Below, in pieces: positions 53,853-62,753 of a DNA stretch of 64,000 nucleotides (the stretch's first letter is position 1; each line of letters begins with the position of its first letter). Made by a program: the position numbers and the translations under genes. The notes beneath the pieces were generated by a model. The model did no database searches. It was not told the origin of the DNA and worked only from the letters and a program-made list of their open reading frames with translations. The stretch lies in NCBI GenBank assembly GCA_017304475.1, contig JAFKKV010000013.1, forward strand, positions 332,664 to 396,663. Reading direction: 5' to 3'. Source of the stretch: Hyphomicrobiales bacterium (GTDB lineage: Bacteria; Pseudomonadota; Alphaproteobacteria; Rhizobiales; Phreatobacteraceae).

Positions 53853-55031
53853 ATGACGACAGGCATCTCTCACCCAGGCTTGTCCCGCCGGGCAGGTTGG
53901 TCGTCCTATCATTTTCTCAGCATGGTGGAGGAGGTGGTCGGTGCCGGCTGCTGGTCCACCGATCTGATCACCGGCATCGGCCACTGGTCGGCGGGCATGT
54001 ACCGGCTGCTGGGCATCGAGCCCGGCTCGGTCACGCCCTCGCATCAGCTGTTCAGGGAGTTCATTCATCCGGACGACCGGCGAAACCTCAGGAACGATTG
54101 GCCGCAATGGGCCCTGGACGGCTTGTCATGGAACAATGAATTCCGGGTCATCCGCACCAATGGCGCTGTCCGATGGCTTGCCAGCAAGGCTGAGGTCGTG
54201 CGCCGCGACGAAGCCGGGCGGTCGGTGCGCGCCGCCGGCGTGCTGATCGACATTACCGCGCGCAAGGAGGACCAGCGCGGCCGACGCCTTGTCCGCGATC
54301 GCTATGTGGCGCTGTCGCGAACCCTGTCGTCCATCGTCTGGGTGACCGGCCCGGACGGCATGGCGACCGGCTCGGAACACTGGATGGAGCTGACGGGCCA
54401 ATCCATGGAAGACATGGTCGGGCTCGGCTGGGTGGCGGCCTTGCATCCCGCCGACCAGGATCGCGTGCTGCATGCATGGCGCGAGGCGCTGCACAGGACG
54501 TGGCAATACGATATCGATTACCGGATCCGCTGCGCCGACGGCCACTATCACTGGTTCAATGCCCGTGGCGCACCGGTCTATTGCGAGAACGGAACTCTGC
54601 GCGAATGGATCGGCATCAGCAGGCCGATCGAAGCGGGCCGGCCGCCACGATCGCTTGCATCGGACCACCACCACCGGGTGGTCTCGCGCCCGCCACGGCG
54701 CTCCATCGACGGCTCTCTCATGCGGGCCGCCCGCGCCTTGCAGAACTGGTCGGTGCCGGATCTGGCCGAGGCCGCCCAGGTGTCGGTCTCGACGATCAGG
54801 CGCATCGAGGACAACGATGCCCCGGTTCGTCCCCGCGCCCAGAACCTTGCCGCCCTGCAGCAGGCACTGGAGGCGGCCGGTGTCGAATTCCTGTGGGCCA
54901 CGGACGGATCGCCGAGCATTCGCCTGGCCGCCTGGGCCAATGCCGCCGCGGCGGAACGGCGGCCGGTCGCCGCCGGCCCTCGCGCATCCGGCGGCGGGCC
55001 GGCTGCGCGGCCTGGCGTGGCATCCAGCTGA
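53853..55031 (+). CDS. PAS-PAS-HTH (XRE-type) protein
   Basis: 392 aa. PAS 1 at about 22-135 (GAGCWSTDLITGIGHWSAGM, FIHPDDR, then VLIDITARKEDQ). PAS 2 at about 150-258 (IVWVTGPDGMATG, LHPADQDRVLHAWREALHR, then WIGISRPIE). The C-terminal HTH at 288-350 (LMRAARALQNWSVPDLAEAA, then VSVSTIRRIEDND and ALEAAGVEFLWA) is the small XRE type. No kinase or output domain other than HTH, so it is likely a one-component regulator. Domain order is unusual. Weak ribosome site. Confidence 0.82.
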   Translation: MTTGISHPGLSRRAGWSSYHFLSMVEEVVGAGCWSTDLITGIGHWSAGMYRLLGIEPGSVTPSHQLFREFIHPDDRRNLRNDWPQWALDGLSWNNEFRVIRTNGAVRWLASKAEVVRRDEAGRSVRAAGVLIDITARKEDQRGRRLVRDRYVALSRTLSSIVWVTGPDGMATGSEHWMELTGQSMEDMVGLGWVAALHPADQDRVLHAWREALHRTWQYDIDYRIRCADGHYHWFNARGAPVYCENGTLREWIGISRPIEAGRPPRSLASDHHHRVVSRPPRRSIDGSLMRAARALQNWSVPDLAEAAQVSVSTIRRIEDNDAPVRPRAQNLAALQQALEAAGVEFLWATDGSPSIRLAAWANAAAAERRPVAAGPRASGGGPAARPGVASS

Positions 55032-55063
55032 GCCCGCGGCCCGGCCGTGAAAACCGGCAAGGG

Positions 55064-56026
55064 TCACACGACCTGGTTGTCCGGTTTCCGGCCGGCGGCA
55101 AGCGCGATGAACCCGTCAATCAGCGTCTGGCCCATGGCGCGCCGGCTTTCCACCGTCGAGCTGCCGATATGAGGCAGCAGGAAGGCATTGCCGAGATCGA
55201 GGTAACGGGGATCGAGCTTCGGCTCGTTGGTGAAGACGTCGAGGCCCGCCGCGCGCACGTGACCGCTCTTCAGGCCGGCGATGAGCGCGTCGTCGTCGAT
55301 GACCGGGCCGCGCGCGATATTGACCACGATGCCCCCCGGCTTCATCGCGGCGATCCGCTCGGCATTGAGGAAGCCGCGTGTCGTCTCGGTCAGCGGGCAG
55401 GCGATCGCCAGCGCGTCGATCGCTCCGAGGAAGTCCCGCGCGTCGGCATGATGCACCGCGCCCTTGGCGAGCTCCGGCGGCAGGGCCGAACGGTTGTGGT
55501 AGCCGATCTTCATGCCGAAGGCCCGGGCGCGGTCGGCGATGCCGCGGCCGATCCGGCCCATGCCGAGAATGCCGAGCGTCTTGCCCGTGAGCTCGACGCC
55601 GATGAGCTGGGTCGGTGTCCAGCCCTGCCAGGCGCCGGAGCGCACCAGCGCAATGCTCTCGGTGGCGCGCCGGGCGGCCCCCAGCAACAACAGCAGCGCG
55701 GTCTCGGCCACCGCGTCGGTCAGCACGTCGGGCGTGTGCAGCACGGCGATGCCGCGCCTGCGCGCCGCCTCCAGATCGATGTGGTCGAGCCCGACCGAAT
55801 AGGTGGCGATCACCTTCACCGAGGCCGGCAAGGCATCGATCAGCGCCGCGTCGGCCGGCGTCATGGCCAGCAGCAGCAAGGCGTCGCGGCCCTCCAGCCG
55901 AGCGATCAACTCGCTCACCGGACGCGACCGCGCGTCCGGCATGAAGTCGACGTCGAGCGCGGCATCGAGGTCGCGTTCGACCTCCTCGGGCAATTGGCAG
56001 GCGACCAGGACGGAACAGGGTTTCAT
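55064..56026 (-). CDS. D-2-hydroxyacid dehydrogenase (glyoxylate/hydroxypyruvate reductase-like)
   Basis: NAD(P)-dependent reduction of 2-keto acids to D-2-hydroxy acids, cytoplasmic; 320 aa. Rossmann LGILGMGRIGRGIADRARAF. The catalytic set is seen: Arg in NIARGPVIDDDAL, Glu in VFTNEPKLDP, His in LLPHIGSSTVESR. It lies 19 nt downstream of an FMN-dependent L-2-hydroxyacid dehydrogenase gene, same strand. Together they could interconvert L- and D-hydroxyacids through the keto acid. Confidence 0.9.
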   Translation of the reverse strand: MKPCSVLVACQLPEEVERDLDAALDVDFMPDARSRPVSELIARLEGRDALLLLAMTPADAALIDALPASVKVIATYSVGLDHIDLEAARRRGIAVLHTPDVLTDAVAETALLLLLGAARRATESIALVRSGAWQGWTPTQLIGVELTGKTLGILGMGRIGRGIADRARAFGMKIGYHNRSALPPELAKGAVHHADARDFLGAIDALAIACPLTETTRGFLNAERIAAMKPGGIVVNIARGPVIDDDALIAGLKSGHVRAAGLDVFTNEPKLDPRYLDLGNAFLLPHIGSSTVESRRAMGQTLIDGFIALAAGRKPDNQVV

Positions 56027-56045
56027 GAGCAGTCTCTCGTGATGA

Positions 56046-57206
56046 TCAGCGCCGCCGGCGCACATGGCCGGCGGTGACGGCGTCGAGGCTTGCCGTGCCG
56101 AGCAGCGCCATGGCGATGTCGATCTCGGCGGCAAGCAAGGTGATGGCATGGTCGACGCCGGTCTCGCCGGCGCTCGCCAGCCCCCACAGGAAAGGCCGGC
56201 CGATGCTGCAGCCGACCGCGCCGAGCGCGCGGGAGGTGAGGATGTCGGTGCCGCGGCGGACACCGCTGTCGACAATGAGCTGCGCCCTGCCCCCGACCGC
56301 CTCGGCGATGGCGGGCAAAGCGCTGATCGGCGCCGGCACATGGTCGAGCTGGCGGCCGCCATGGTTGGAGACGATCACCGCGTCGGCGCCGCTATCGACC
56401 GCCATCCGGGCATCGTCGGGGTGCAGGATGCCCTTGATCGCCACCGGCCCGTTCCAGAGCCTGCGCAGCCGGGCAATGTCCGCCCAGGTGACGGAGGGAT
56501 CGAACAGGCTGCTGACATGCTGGGCGATATTGGTGAAGCCCCCGGCAGTGTCGGTCTTGAAATTGCCGAAGGTCGGCGGCGAGCGCATCACGCCCATCAG
56601 CCAGCCGGGCCGGCAGGCGAGATCCAGGATGTTCGACAGGCGCGGCTTCAACGGCATGGTGAAACCGTTGCGGACATCCCGTTCGCGCCGGCCGGTGAGC
56701 GGCAGGTCGACGGTGATGCACAAAACCCGGTAGCCGGCCGCCTGGGCGCGGGCGACCAGCCGGTCGGTCAGGTCGCGGTCGCGCATGACATAGAGCTGGA
56801 ACCAGAGATCGGTCCCGGGCGCGGCCTCGGCGACCTGTTCGAGGGACGCGACCGAATTGGTCGACAGGCAGAAGGGAATGCCGCGGGCCCCCGCCGCGCG
56901 CGCGGCCGCCATCTCGCCGCCCGGCCAGAAAAAGCCGGCAAGCCCGGTGGGTGACAGCATCAAGGGCAGGCTGGCGGTGCGGCCGAGGAAATCGGCACGC
57001 GGGTCGCGCAGACTGACATCGACCCCGACCCGCGGCAGCAATTGCCAGTCGCCGAAGGCTGCCTGGTTGTCATGAAGCGTCGTCTCGTCGCCGGCCGCGC
57101 CATCGATGAAATCGAACACCGCCTTGGGCAGCCGCCGGCGGGCCAGCAGGCGCAGATCGGCAATCGACGCCGCCTTCGGCAGGGACCGGGCCGATGAACC
57201 CCACAT
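56046..57206 (-). CDS. FMN-dependent alpha-hydroxyacid dehydrogenase (lactate/mandelate dehydrogenase family)
   Basis: Oxidises L-2-hydroxy acids to keto acids; 386 aa. Active-site signature VSNHGGRQLDHVPA with its His, Arg and FMN contacts. YRVLCITVDLPLTGRRERDV and DSGVRRGTDILTSRALGA are FMN/substrate segments. Phe33 (VFDFIDGAAGDE) replaces the Tyr most members use to hold the substrate carboxylate, which may change specificity. It leads an operon with the D-hydroxyacid dehydrogenase. Confidence 0.88.
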   Translation of the reverse strand: MWGSSARSLPKAASIADLRLLARRRLPKAVFDFIDGAAGDETTLHDNQAAFGDWQLLPRVGVDVSLRDPRADFLGRTASLPLMLSPTGLAGFFWPGGEMAAARAAGARGIPFCLSTNSVASLEQVAEAAPGTDLWFQLYVMRDRDLTDRLVARAQAAGYRVLCITVDLPLTGRRERDVRNGFTMPLKPRLSNILDLACRPGWLMGVMRSPPTFGNFKTDTAGGFTNIAQHVSSLFDPSVTWADIARLRRLWNGPVAIKGILHPDDARMAVDSGADAVIVSNHGGRQLDHVPAPISALPAIAEAVGGRAQLIVDSGVRRGTDILTSRALGAVGCSIGRPFLWGLASAGETGVDHAITLLAAEIDIAMALLGTASLDAVTAGHVRRRR

Positions 57207-57448
57207 GGCGGCGCTCCTCGCATTCGGGCCGGGCGGTTCGCCGCGTGGCCTCAGCCCGTCCGTTCTAGGGTCTATGACCCCGCCGGACGACCCGTCCGAA
57301 TGCATTGCGCCTATTTGCAACGCGGACTTGCCGCCGGAATGGCGCCCCGAAACGCTCCGCGGGCAGCGATGAACGGGACTTATGGCTGGCCTTGACGGCC
57401 GACATCGGCTAAGCGGGCCGGCCGTTCTCCGGCCTCAGGATCTCCGCC

Positions 57449-58771
57449 TTGTCCGCCCGCCCGCAAGACATTTCGATCGGCGTCGATTTCGGCACCAGCA
57501 ATACCGTGGTCGCCATCGCGACGCCGGATGGCCGCGCCGAGGTGATCAGCTTCGACCATGGCGGCAAGCGCCTCAGCGGTTTCGTCACCGCCCTGTGCTT
57601 CTGGGAAGAGCGCAAGGGCCTCAGCGCGGCCAAGCCCCGGGTCGAGGGCGGTCCCTGGGCCATCGACCAATTGCTCGCCGGCACCTCGGCGCACCGCTTC
57701 ATCCAGTCGTTCAAGACCTTCGCGGCGAGCTCCAGCTTCCAGGAGACCCGGATCTTCCGGCAGCGCTACCGCTTCGAGGACCTGCTCTCGGCCTTCCTCG
57801 ACACCCTGGTCGGCCACGGCAATGGCAATCTGGATTTCCAGGGTGCGAAACTGGTCATCGGCCGCCCCGTGAAATTCGCCGGCAGCCATCCCAATGACGG
57901 CCTCGCCATGGAACGCTACGGCGCAGCCTTCGGCAAGCTCGGCGCCAAGTCGACGACCTATGTCTATGAGCCGGTCGGCGCCGCCTTCTTTTACGCCCGC
58001 AAGCTCGACCATGACGCGACCGTCCTGGTCGCCGATTTCGGCGGCGGCACCAGCGACTTCTCGGTCATGCGCTTCGAACGCGCCGGCGGCACGCTGCGCG
58101 CCGAACCGCTCGGCCATGCCGGCGTCGGCATTGCCGGCGACACCTTCGACTATCGCATCGTCGACCGGGTGGTCTCGCCCAAGCTCGGCAAGGGCTCGAG
58201 CTACCGCTCCTTCGACAAGCTCCTGACCATCCCGAACCACTATTACGCCAACCTGGCGCGCTGGCATCAGCTCGCCATGATGAAGTCGAACGGCGATCTC
58301 AAGGGATTGCAGGACCTCGCCAAGGTGGCGACCGAACCGGACCAGTTGCACAAGTTCATCGACATCGTCGAATACGACCTGGGGCTGGCGCTCTACCGCG
58401 CCGTGTCGGCCGCCAAGATGACCTTGTCGACCGAGGCGAGCGCAGCCTTCCGTTTCGTCGAATATGACGTCGACATCCAGGCGACCATCGCGCGGCGCGA
58501 CTTCGAGGCCTGGATCGCGCCCGACGTGGCGCGCATCGCCGAGACGGTCGACGAGGTGCTGGCGCGCGCCGGTGTCGCGGACACCGCGATCGAACGGGTG
58601 TTCCTGACCGGCGGCACCTCCTTCGTGCCGGCAATCCGCAACCTGTTCGTCAAGCGTTTCGGCGAGGAACGGCTGACCAATACCGACCAGTTCGAGTCGA
58701 TCGCCTATGGCCTGGCACTGATCGGCCAGGACCCGGATGCGGAACGCTGGGCGGTCAGGCACGACCATTGA
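57449..58771 (+). CDS. Hsp70-family protein, YegD-like (ATPase domain only)
   Basis: 440 aa, TTG start with AGGA 8 nt upstream. Phosphate-1 loop IGVDFGTSNTVVAI at the N-terminus. Phosphate-2 VLVADFGGGTSDFSV. Adenosine region VFLTGGTSFVPAIRNLF. No substrate-binding beta-domain or lid follows, as in YegD. Client and role unknown. Monocistronic. Confidence 0.88.
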   Translation: MSARPQDISIGVDFGTSNTVVAIATPDGRAEVISFDHGGKRLSGFVTALCFWEERKGLSAAKPRVEGGPWAIDQLLAGTSAHRFIQSFKTFAASSSFQETRIFRQRYRFEDLLSAFLDTLVGHGNGNLDFQGAKLVIGRPVKFAGSHPNDGLAMERYGAAFGKLGAKSTTYVYEPVGAAFFYARKLDHDATVLVADFGGGTSDFSVMRFERAGGTLRAEPLGHAGVGIAGDTFDYRIVDRVVSPKLGKGSSYRSFDKLLTIPNHYYANLARWHQLAMMKSNGDLKGLQDLAKVATEPDQLHKFIDIVEYDLGLALYRAVSAAKMTLSTEASAAFRFVEYDVDIQATIARRDFEAWIAPDVARIAETVDEVLARAGVADTAIERVFLTGGTSFVPAIRNLFVKRFGEERLTNTDQFESIAYGLALIGQDPDAERWAVRHDH

Positions 58772-58853
58772 GCGCGTGCGCGCCTGCGGGCATGACCAAT
58801 TGGGGTGACGCGCGCCCTGAATGGGCCTTTCTCTATGATCAGCCGGGCTGAAT

Positions 58854-58986
58854 TCGTGGATGGCCGGGACAAGCCCGGCCAAGACGAGGTGTGCTCCCTG
58901 GAGAGGGGCGCAGGACCCTCGCCGTGGCCCCGCACACCGTGAGGTCAACACATCGTCCTGCCCGGGCTTGTCCCGGGCACCCACGA
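58854..58986. repeat. Inverted intergenic repeat, CCGGGACAAGCCCGG type
   Basis: Left arm 58854-58892 (TCGTGGATGGCCGGGACAAG, then CCCGGCCAAGACGAGGTGTG). Right arm 58947-58986 (AACACATCGTCCTGCCCGGG, then CTTGTCCCGGGCACCCACGA). The arms are near reverse complements. A related theme to, but a different family from, the repeats at 38646 and 47654. It fills the 272-bp gap after the Hsp70 gene. Confidence 0.75.
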
Positions 58987-59043
58987 CTTGTTGCCTCAAA
59001 ATCGACCCGCCGGAACCACTGCCCGGCAGTGCCGGCCCCATCA

Positions 59044-61233
59044 TCACCTCGACAATGACAGGAAGCGGCGCAGGACGTTGTCGAGAATGCGCGACACGTC
59101 GTTGTCGTCGCCGTTGTGGCAGAGGCTGCCGATAAAGGTGATCGAGCCGCTGGCGAAGAAGGCGCCTTCGCCGGGCGGCGTGCCGAGCACCATATGGGCC
59201 TCGACGCCTGGGCTGGTGGTCAGCGCCAGGGTGTGGGTCAGGATCTCTTCGGGCGCGAGCTGGAAACTCGGCCCGTGGCCTTCCGAGCGCGCGACCACGA
59301 CGGTCCCCTCGGGCGTGCCGAGCACCTGCGAGACCTGGTCGAGCTCGAAGCCGGCCGCGCCGCCGCCGAACAGGCCATGGTCGCCCAAGGTTTCGCCGTC
59401 GACACCCTCGAACAGCCAGGACAGCGCCGGATCGCGGGATGCCGGGGTGCGCCGGTAATAGGAGCCTTCATAGAGCCCCTGAATGGCGAAACCGATGCCG
59501 GCGAGCATTTGCGGCGGCCGGTCGTTGCGGCGCCAGAGCCCGCCATAGGCGCCGTCGAGCTGCTGGTAATATTCGCCGACCCGGCAGGCCCAGGCGCGAA
59601 TGCCGCTCTCGGCCCGCCGGATCTCGATCATGTGCGGCAGGTCGCCGCGCCGGCCGATGCGCCAATAGAAGCCGTTGCCGCCGAGATAGACGAAATGCCC
59701 GCCGGCCTCGCGATAGTCCTGCAGCGCGTTCAGCGAGCGCTCGGTGTGATATTCCGGGTGGCTGCCGGTGACGACGATCTCGTAGCCGTCGATCGCCGCG
59801 GCGCCCTCGTCGTCGAGATCCTCGTCCGTGACGATGTCGAAATCGTAGCCCTTGCGATGGAGCCAGGCGACGAGATGGGTGTCGGCGGGAAAATGCCTGA
59901 GCCCCGAGCCGCGCTGGTCCTCGAAGGTGAGATAGCCCGGCCGCATGGTCATGATCGGACGCAGCCGCGACGACAGCGAAACACCCGAGCCGTCGGAATG
60001 GTAATTATAGGTCGACAGCGCGAAGTCCGGCACCTCGTCGGAGTTCCAGGGATAGCCGCCCCAGGCCTCGGCCCTCGCCTTCAGGCCGCCCTTGAAATTG
60101 CCGCGCGAATGGTTGGCATAGGCGAGATAGGTGAAGGTCGAGGCGAGCACCGCGATCGGCTTTTTCGGTCCGCCGCGCGCCGGCAGGACGAAGAAGGGAA
60201 TGGTGTCCCTGCCCTGCCCGTTGATCACCTCGATCGCATAGATGCCGCTCTCCAGCCCGGACGGAATGGTGAAGCTGAGGCCGGGCGTCCATCCGCAGTC
60301 GGAGAGATCGTCGTCGTGGAAGTGAATGGCGCCGTAATGGCCCGGTGCGTGACGCCAGCAGAATTCGCTGCCGTCCCAGTTCGATCCGCGTATGGCGCGG
60401 GTCGGCACATTGACCAGGGTGCCGTCGCCATGGCCCAGCCGCTCGGGAAATGTCTGCCGGTCGATCGCGGCCGAGAAGTCCCAGAGGGCCAGCGCGTCCT
60501 GCTCAGGCACGCCCAAGGCGCCGCCGGTCTCGGCGAGGCGCGGTTCGAGGCCGCGCCGCAAGGCCGGCTGCTCGATCTGGCCGTTGAAGCTCAGCGTCGG
60601 CCTGCCCGCCCAGACCGCAGCGAAAGCGGCCTGGGTCCAGTCCGAGGCCGAGACAGCATCAGAAAGCTGCAAGATCTGGCGGCGGACGGCGCCCATGCCG
60701 CGCCGCTGATCGAGCCGGGCCAGTTCGACGACAACAGCCGAACGGTCATGCTCGAAGCCGAGGCCGACCGCATGCCAGGCGCCAATGTCGAGTTCGAGAT
60801 CGGTGGCTGTCCGGCTCTCCAGACCGTGCCGGCGCATGACCAGGACGAAGCGGCGGCCTTCGAGCCCGAGCGCGAAGACCTCCTGGCCGTCCTCGTCCTG
60901 CAAGGCGGCGACGACGCGCAGGTCCGTGCCGAGACAGGTCGGCCGCACATTGAGCACCAGGGCCATGGCGCCGGCATCGCCGAGCGCCGGCAACGGCGCG
61001 AGCCCACAGGAGCCGATCGGCACCGGCTGCGCCTTGCCGGCATGGCGGCCTTCGATGGCGCTTGGCACCGCGTCCATCCTGAGGCCCGGCCCGGCGGGAT
61101 TGGGATCGCCGCAGATCACCCGCACCAGGCGGGCGTCGAAGGGCTGATCGCCGGCGGAGCTGATGTGGAAATTGATGGCGTCGCCGGGACGCCCGCGCAG
61201 GGGATCGCAATAGCCGATAATGGGAGGCAGCAT
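59044..61233 (-). CDS. N,N-dimethylformamidase large-subunit-like protein
   Basis: 729 aa, near the about 760 of the DMFase large subunit, cytoplasmic. Residues 90-260 look like a laminin-G-type sandwich (WHAVGLGFEHDRSAVVVELA; TLSFNGQIEQPAL). The C-terminal half holds the catalytic fold (WLHRKGYDFDIVTDEDLDDE; YEIVVTGSHPEYHTE; GGHFVYLGGNGFYWRI). DMFase binds mononuclear iron by two Tyr and a Glu; Y369 or Y372, Y409 or Y411, and E494 are spaced to match. The usual small (about 130-aa) subunit gene is not in the window. The branched-chain-type ABC genes directly upstream suggest uptake and hydrolysis of an amide. Confidence 0.85.
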   Translation of the reverse strand: MLPPIIGYCDPLRGRPGDAINFHISSAGDQPFDARLVRVICGDPNPAGPGLRMDAVPSAIEGRHAGKAQPVPIGSCGLAPLPALGDAGAMALVLNVRPTCLGTDLRVVAALQDEDGQEVFALGLEGRRFVLVMRRHGLESRTATDLELDIGAWHAVGLGFEHDRSAVVVELARLDQRRGMGAVRRQILQLSDAVSASDWTQAAFAAVWAGRPTLSFNGQIEQPALRRGLEPRLAETGGALGVPEQDALALWDFSAAIDRQTFPERLGHGDGTLVNVPTRAIRGSNWDGSEFCWRHAPGHYGAIHFHDDDLSDCGWTPGLSFTIPSGLESGIYAIEVINGQGRDTIPFFVLPARGGPKKPIAVLASTFTYLAYANHSRGNFKGGLKARAEAWGGYPWNSDEVPDFALSTYNYHSDGSGVSLSSRLRPIMTMRPGYLTFEDQRGSGLRHFPADTHLVAWLHRKGYDFDIVTDEDLDDEGAAAIDGYEIVVTGSHPEYHTERSLNALQDYREAGGHFVYLGGNGFYWRIGRRGDLPHMIEIRRAESGIRAWACRVGEYYQQLDGAYGGLWRRNDRPPQMLAGIGFAIQGLYEGSYYRRTPASRDPALSWLFEGVDGETLGDHGLFGGGAAGFELDQVSQVLGTPEGTVVVARSEGHGPSFQLAPEEILTHTLALTTSPGVEAHMVLGTPPGEGAFFASGSITFIGSLCHNGDDNDVSRILDNVLRRFLSLSR

Positions 61234-61294
61234 GGGGCTTCCGTGAGGTCGATGGCCGGCGCATCACGCGCCGGTTTTCGGTGAATGGCGGCGC

Positions 61295-62005
61295 TCAGTG
61301 AATGGCGAGGTAGCGTTCGATCCGCGCGGGCGCCCGGCGCCCCTCTTCCGCGGTCAGAATGTCGACCACCGTGCCGTTTTCCATGACGATCACCCGGTCG
61401 GCGATCTCGAGCGCCAGCGCCAGGTTCTGCTCGACCAGGATGATCGAGAGGTTCTCGCCGCGCAGTTCCTTCAGCACCCGCGCGACCGATTTGACGACAA
61501 CTGGGGCAAGCCCCTGCGAGGGCTCGTCGAGCAGCAGCAATCGGGGCGCCGGGGCAAGCCCGCGGCCGATCACCATCATCTGCTGCTGGCCACCGGACAG
61601 CTGGGCGCCGCGCCGGCGCGTCAGCCCCTGCAATTCCGGGAACCAGCCGAGGAACCGCTCCAGCGTATAGGGCGAGCCCGCGCGGTAGCCGAGCATGATG
61701 TTCTCCTCGACCGTCAGCAGCGAGAAGGCGTCGCGGGTCTCCGGCACATAGCCGATGCCCTGGCGGGCGATCCGGTGCGGCTTCTGCCCGCTGATCAGCC
61801 GGCCGTCGAAACGCACCGATCCCCGGCCCGGCGTGTTGAAGCCCATGATGGTGCGCAGCGTCGTGGTCTTGCCCGCGCCGTTGCGTCCGAGAATGGCGAC
61901 GACCTCTCGGGATCCGACCGAAAAGCCGACATCGAACAGCGCCTGGCTGCGGCCATAGAAGGCATCGACGCCGGCCATTTCGAGCAATGGGGTTTCAACC
62001 GCCAA
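61295..62005 (-). CDS. Branched-chain-type ABC transporter ATP-binding protein, LivF-like
   Basis: 236 aa. Walker A GRNGAGKTTTL, Q-loop YVPETRDAFSLL, signature LSGGQQQMMVIGRGL, Walker B LLLDEPSQGLAPVV. Overlaps the LivG-type gene by 11 nt and precedes the dimethylformamidase-like gene by 61 nt. HAAT-family ATPase pairs serve amino acids, urea and short amides. Confidence 0.93.
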   Translation of the reverse strand: MAVETPLLEMAGVDAFYGRSQALFDVGFSVGSREVVAILGRNGAGKTTTLRTIMGFNTPGRGSVRFDGRLISGQKPHRIARQGIGYVPETRDAFSLLTVEENIMLGYRAGSPYTLERFLGWFPELQGLTRRRGAQLSGGQQQMMVIGRGLAPAPRLLLLDEPSQGLAPVVVKSVARVLKELRGENLSIILVEQNLALALEIADRVIVMENGTVVDILTAEEGRRAPARIERYLAIH

Positions 62006-62753
62006 AATAGGCCTCCTGCACGGTCTTGTTGCCCTGGATGTCGCCGGGCGTACCGTGTGCGATCACCGCTCCGCGGTTCATCACCGAGATCTCGTCGGAG
62101 ATCTCCATGACCACGCCCATATTGTGCTCGATCATGACGATGGTGAATTCGCCCTTCAGCGCGGCGATCACCCGTTTGACCTTTTCGGTTTCCTGGCGGG
62201 ACAACCCGGCCGTCGGCTCGTCGAGCAGGATGATCCTGGGTTCGGAGGCGAGCGTCACGGCGATTTCCAGAAGCCGCTGGTCGCCATAGGACAATTCCTT
62301 GGTCGGCACGTCGGCGAAATGCATCAGCCCGAGCCGGCGCAGATAGCTGTCGGCGTGCTCGCGCACGGCGGCGTCGCGGTCGGCACGGCGCCAGAACACC
62401 AGTGACCCGCCGGCCAGCGCCCGATAGGAGGCGACCCAGACATTCTCGCGCGCCGTCATGTCGAGATAGACGCTGGAGATCTGGTAGGAGCGCGACAGGC
62501 CCCTGCAGGCGATCTGGTGCGGCTTGAGGCCGGTGACGTCGGCGCCCTCGAGGCGGACGGCGCCGGAATCGGGCGTCAGGTCCTTGGTCAGGAGATTGAA
62601 CAGCGTGGTCTTGCCCGCGCCGTTCGGCCCGAGAATGCTGTGCAGCCTTCCCTTGGCGAAGGCCATCGAGACGTCCTGGACGGCGACATTGCCGCCGAAG
62701 CTCTTGCGCAGGGTTTCGGCCGCGAGAATGATCGGGTTGCCCGGCACGGTCAT
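61995..62753 (-). CDS. Branched-chain-type ABC transporter ATP-binding protein, LivG-like
   Basis: 252 aa. Walker A GPNGAGKTTLF, signature ELSYGDQRLLEIAVTLAS (the relaxed LSYG form seen in urea/amide systems such as UrtD), Walker B IILLDEPTAGLSRQE, H-loop MIEHNMGVV. ATG 62753 overlaps the LivM stop in ATGA. The relaxed signature and neighbours favour urea or an amide over leucine. Confidence 0.92.
   Translation of the reverse strand: MTVPGNPIILAAETLRKSFGGNVAVQDVSMAFAKGRLHSILGPNGAGKTTLFNLLTKDLTPDSGAVRLEGADVTGLKPHQIACRGLSRSYQISSVYLDMTARENVWVASYRALAGGSLVFWRRADRDAAVREHADSYLRRLGLMHFADVPTKELSYGDQRLLEIAVTLASEPRIILLDEPTAGLSRQETEKVKRVIAALKGEFTIVMIEHNMGVVMEISDEISVMNRGAVIAHGTPGDIQGNKTVQEAYFGG

Noticed and set aside
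57380..59047. Long open frame antisense to the Hsp70-like gene
   Set aside because: Typical GC-rich shadow frame; composition is Arg/Gly/Asp-rich without domain features, while the plus strand has clear Hsp70 motifs.
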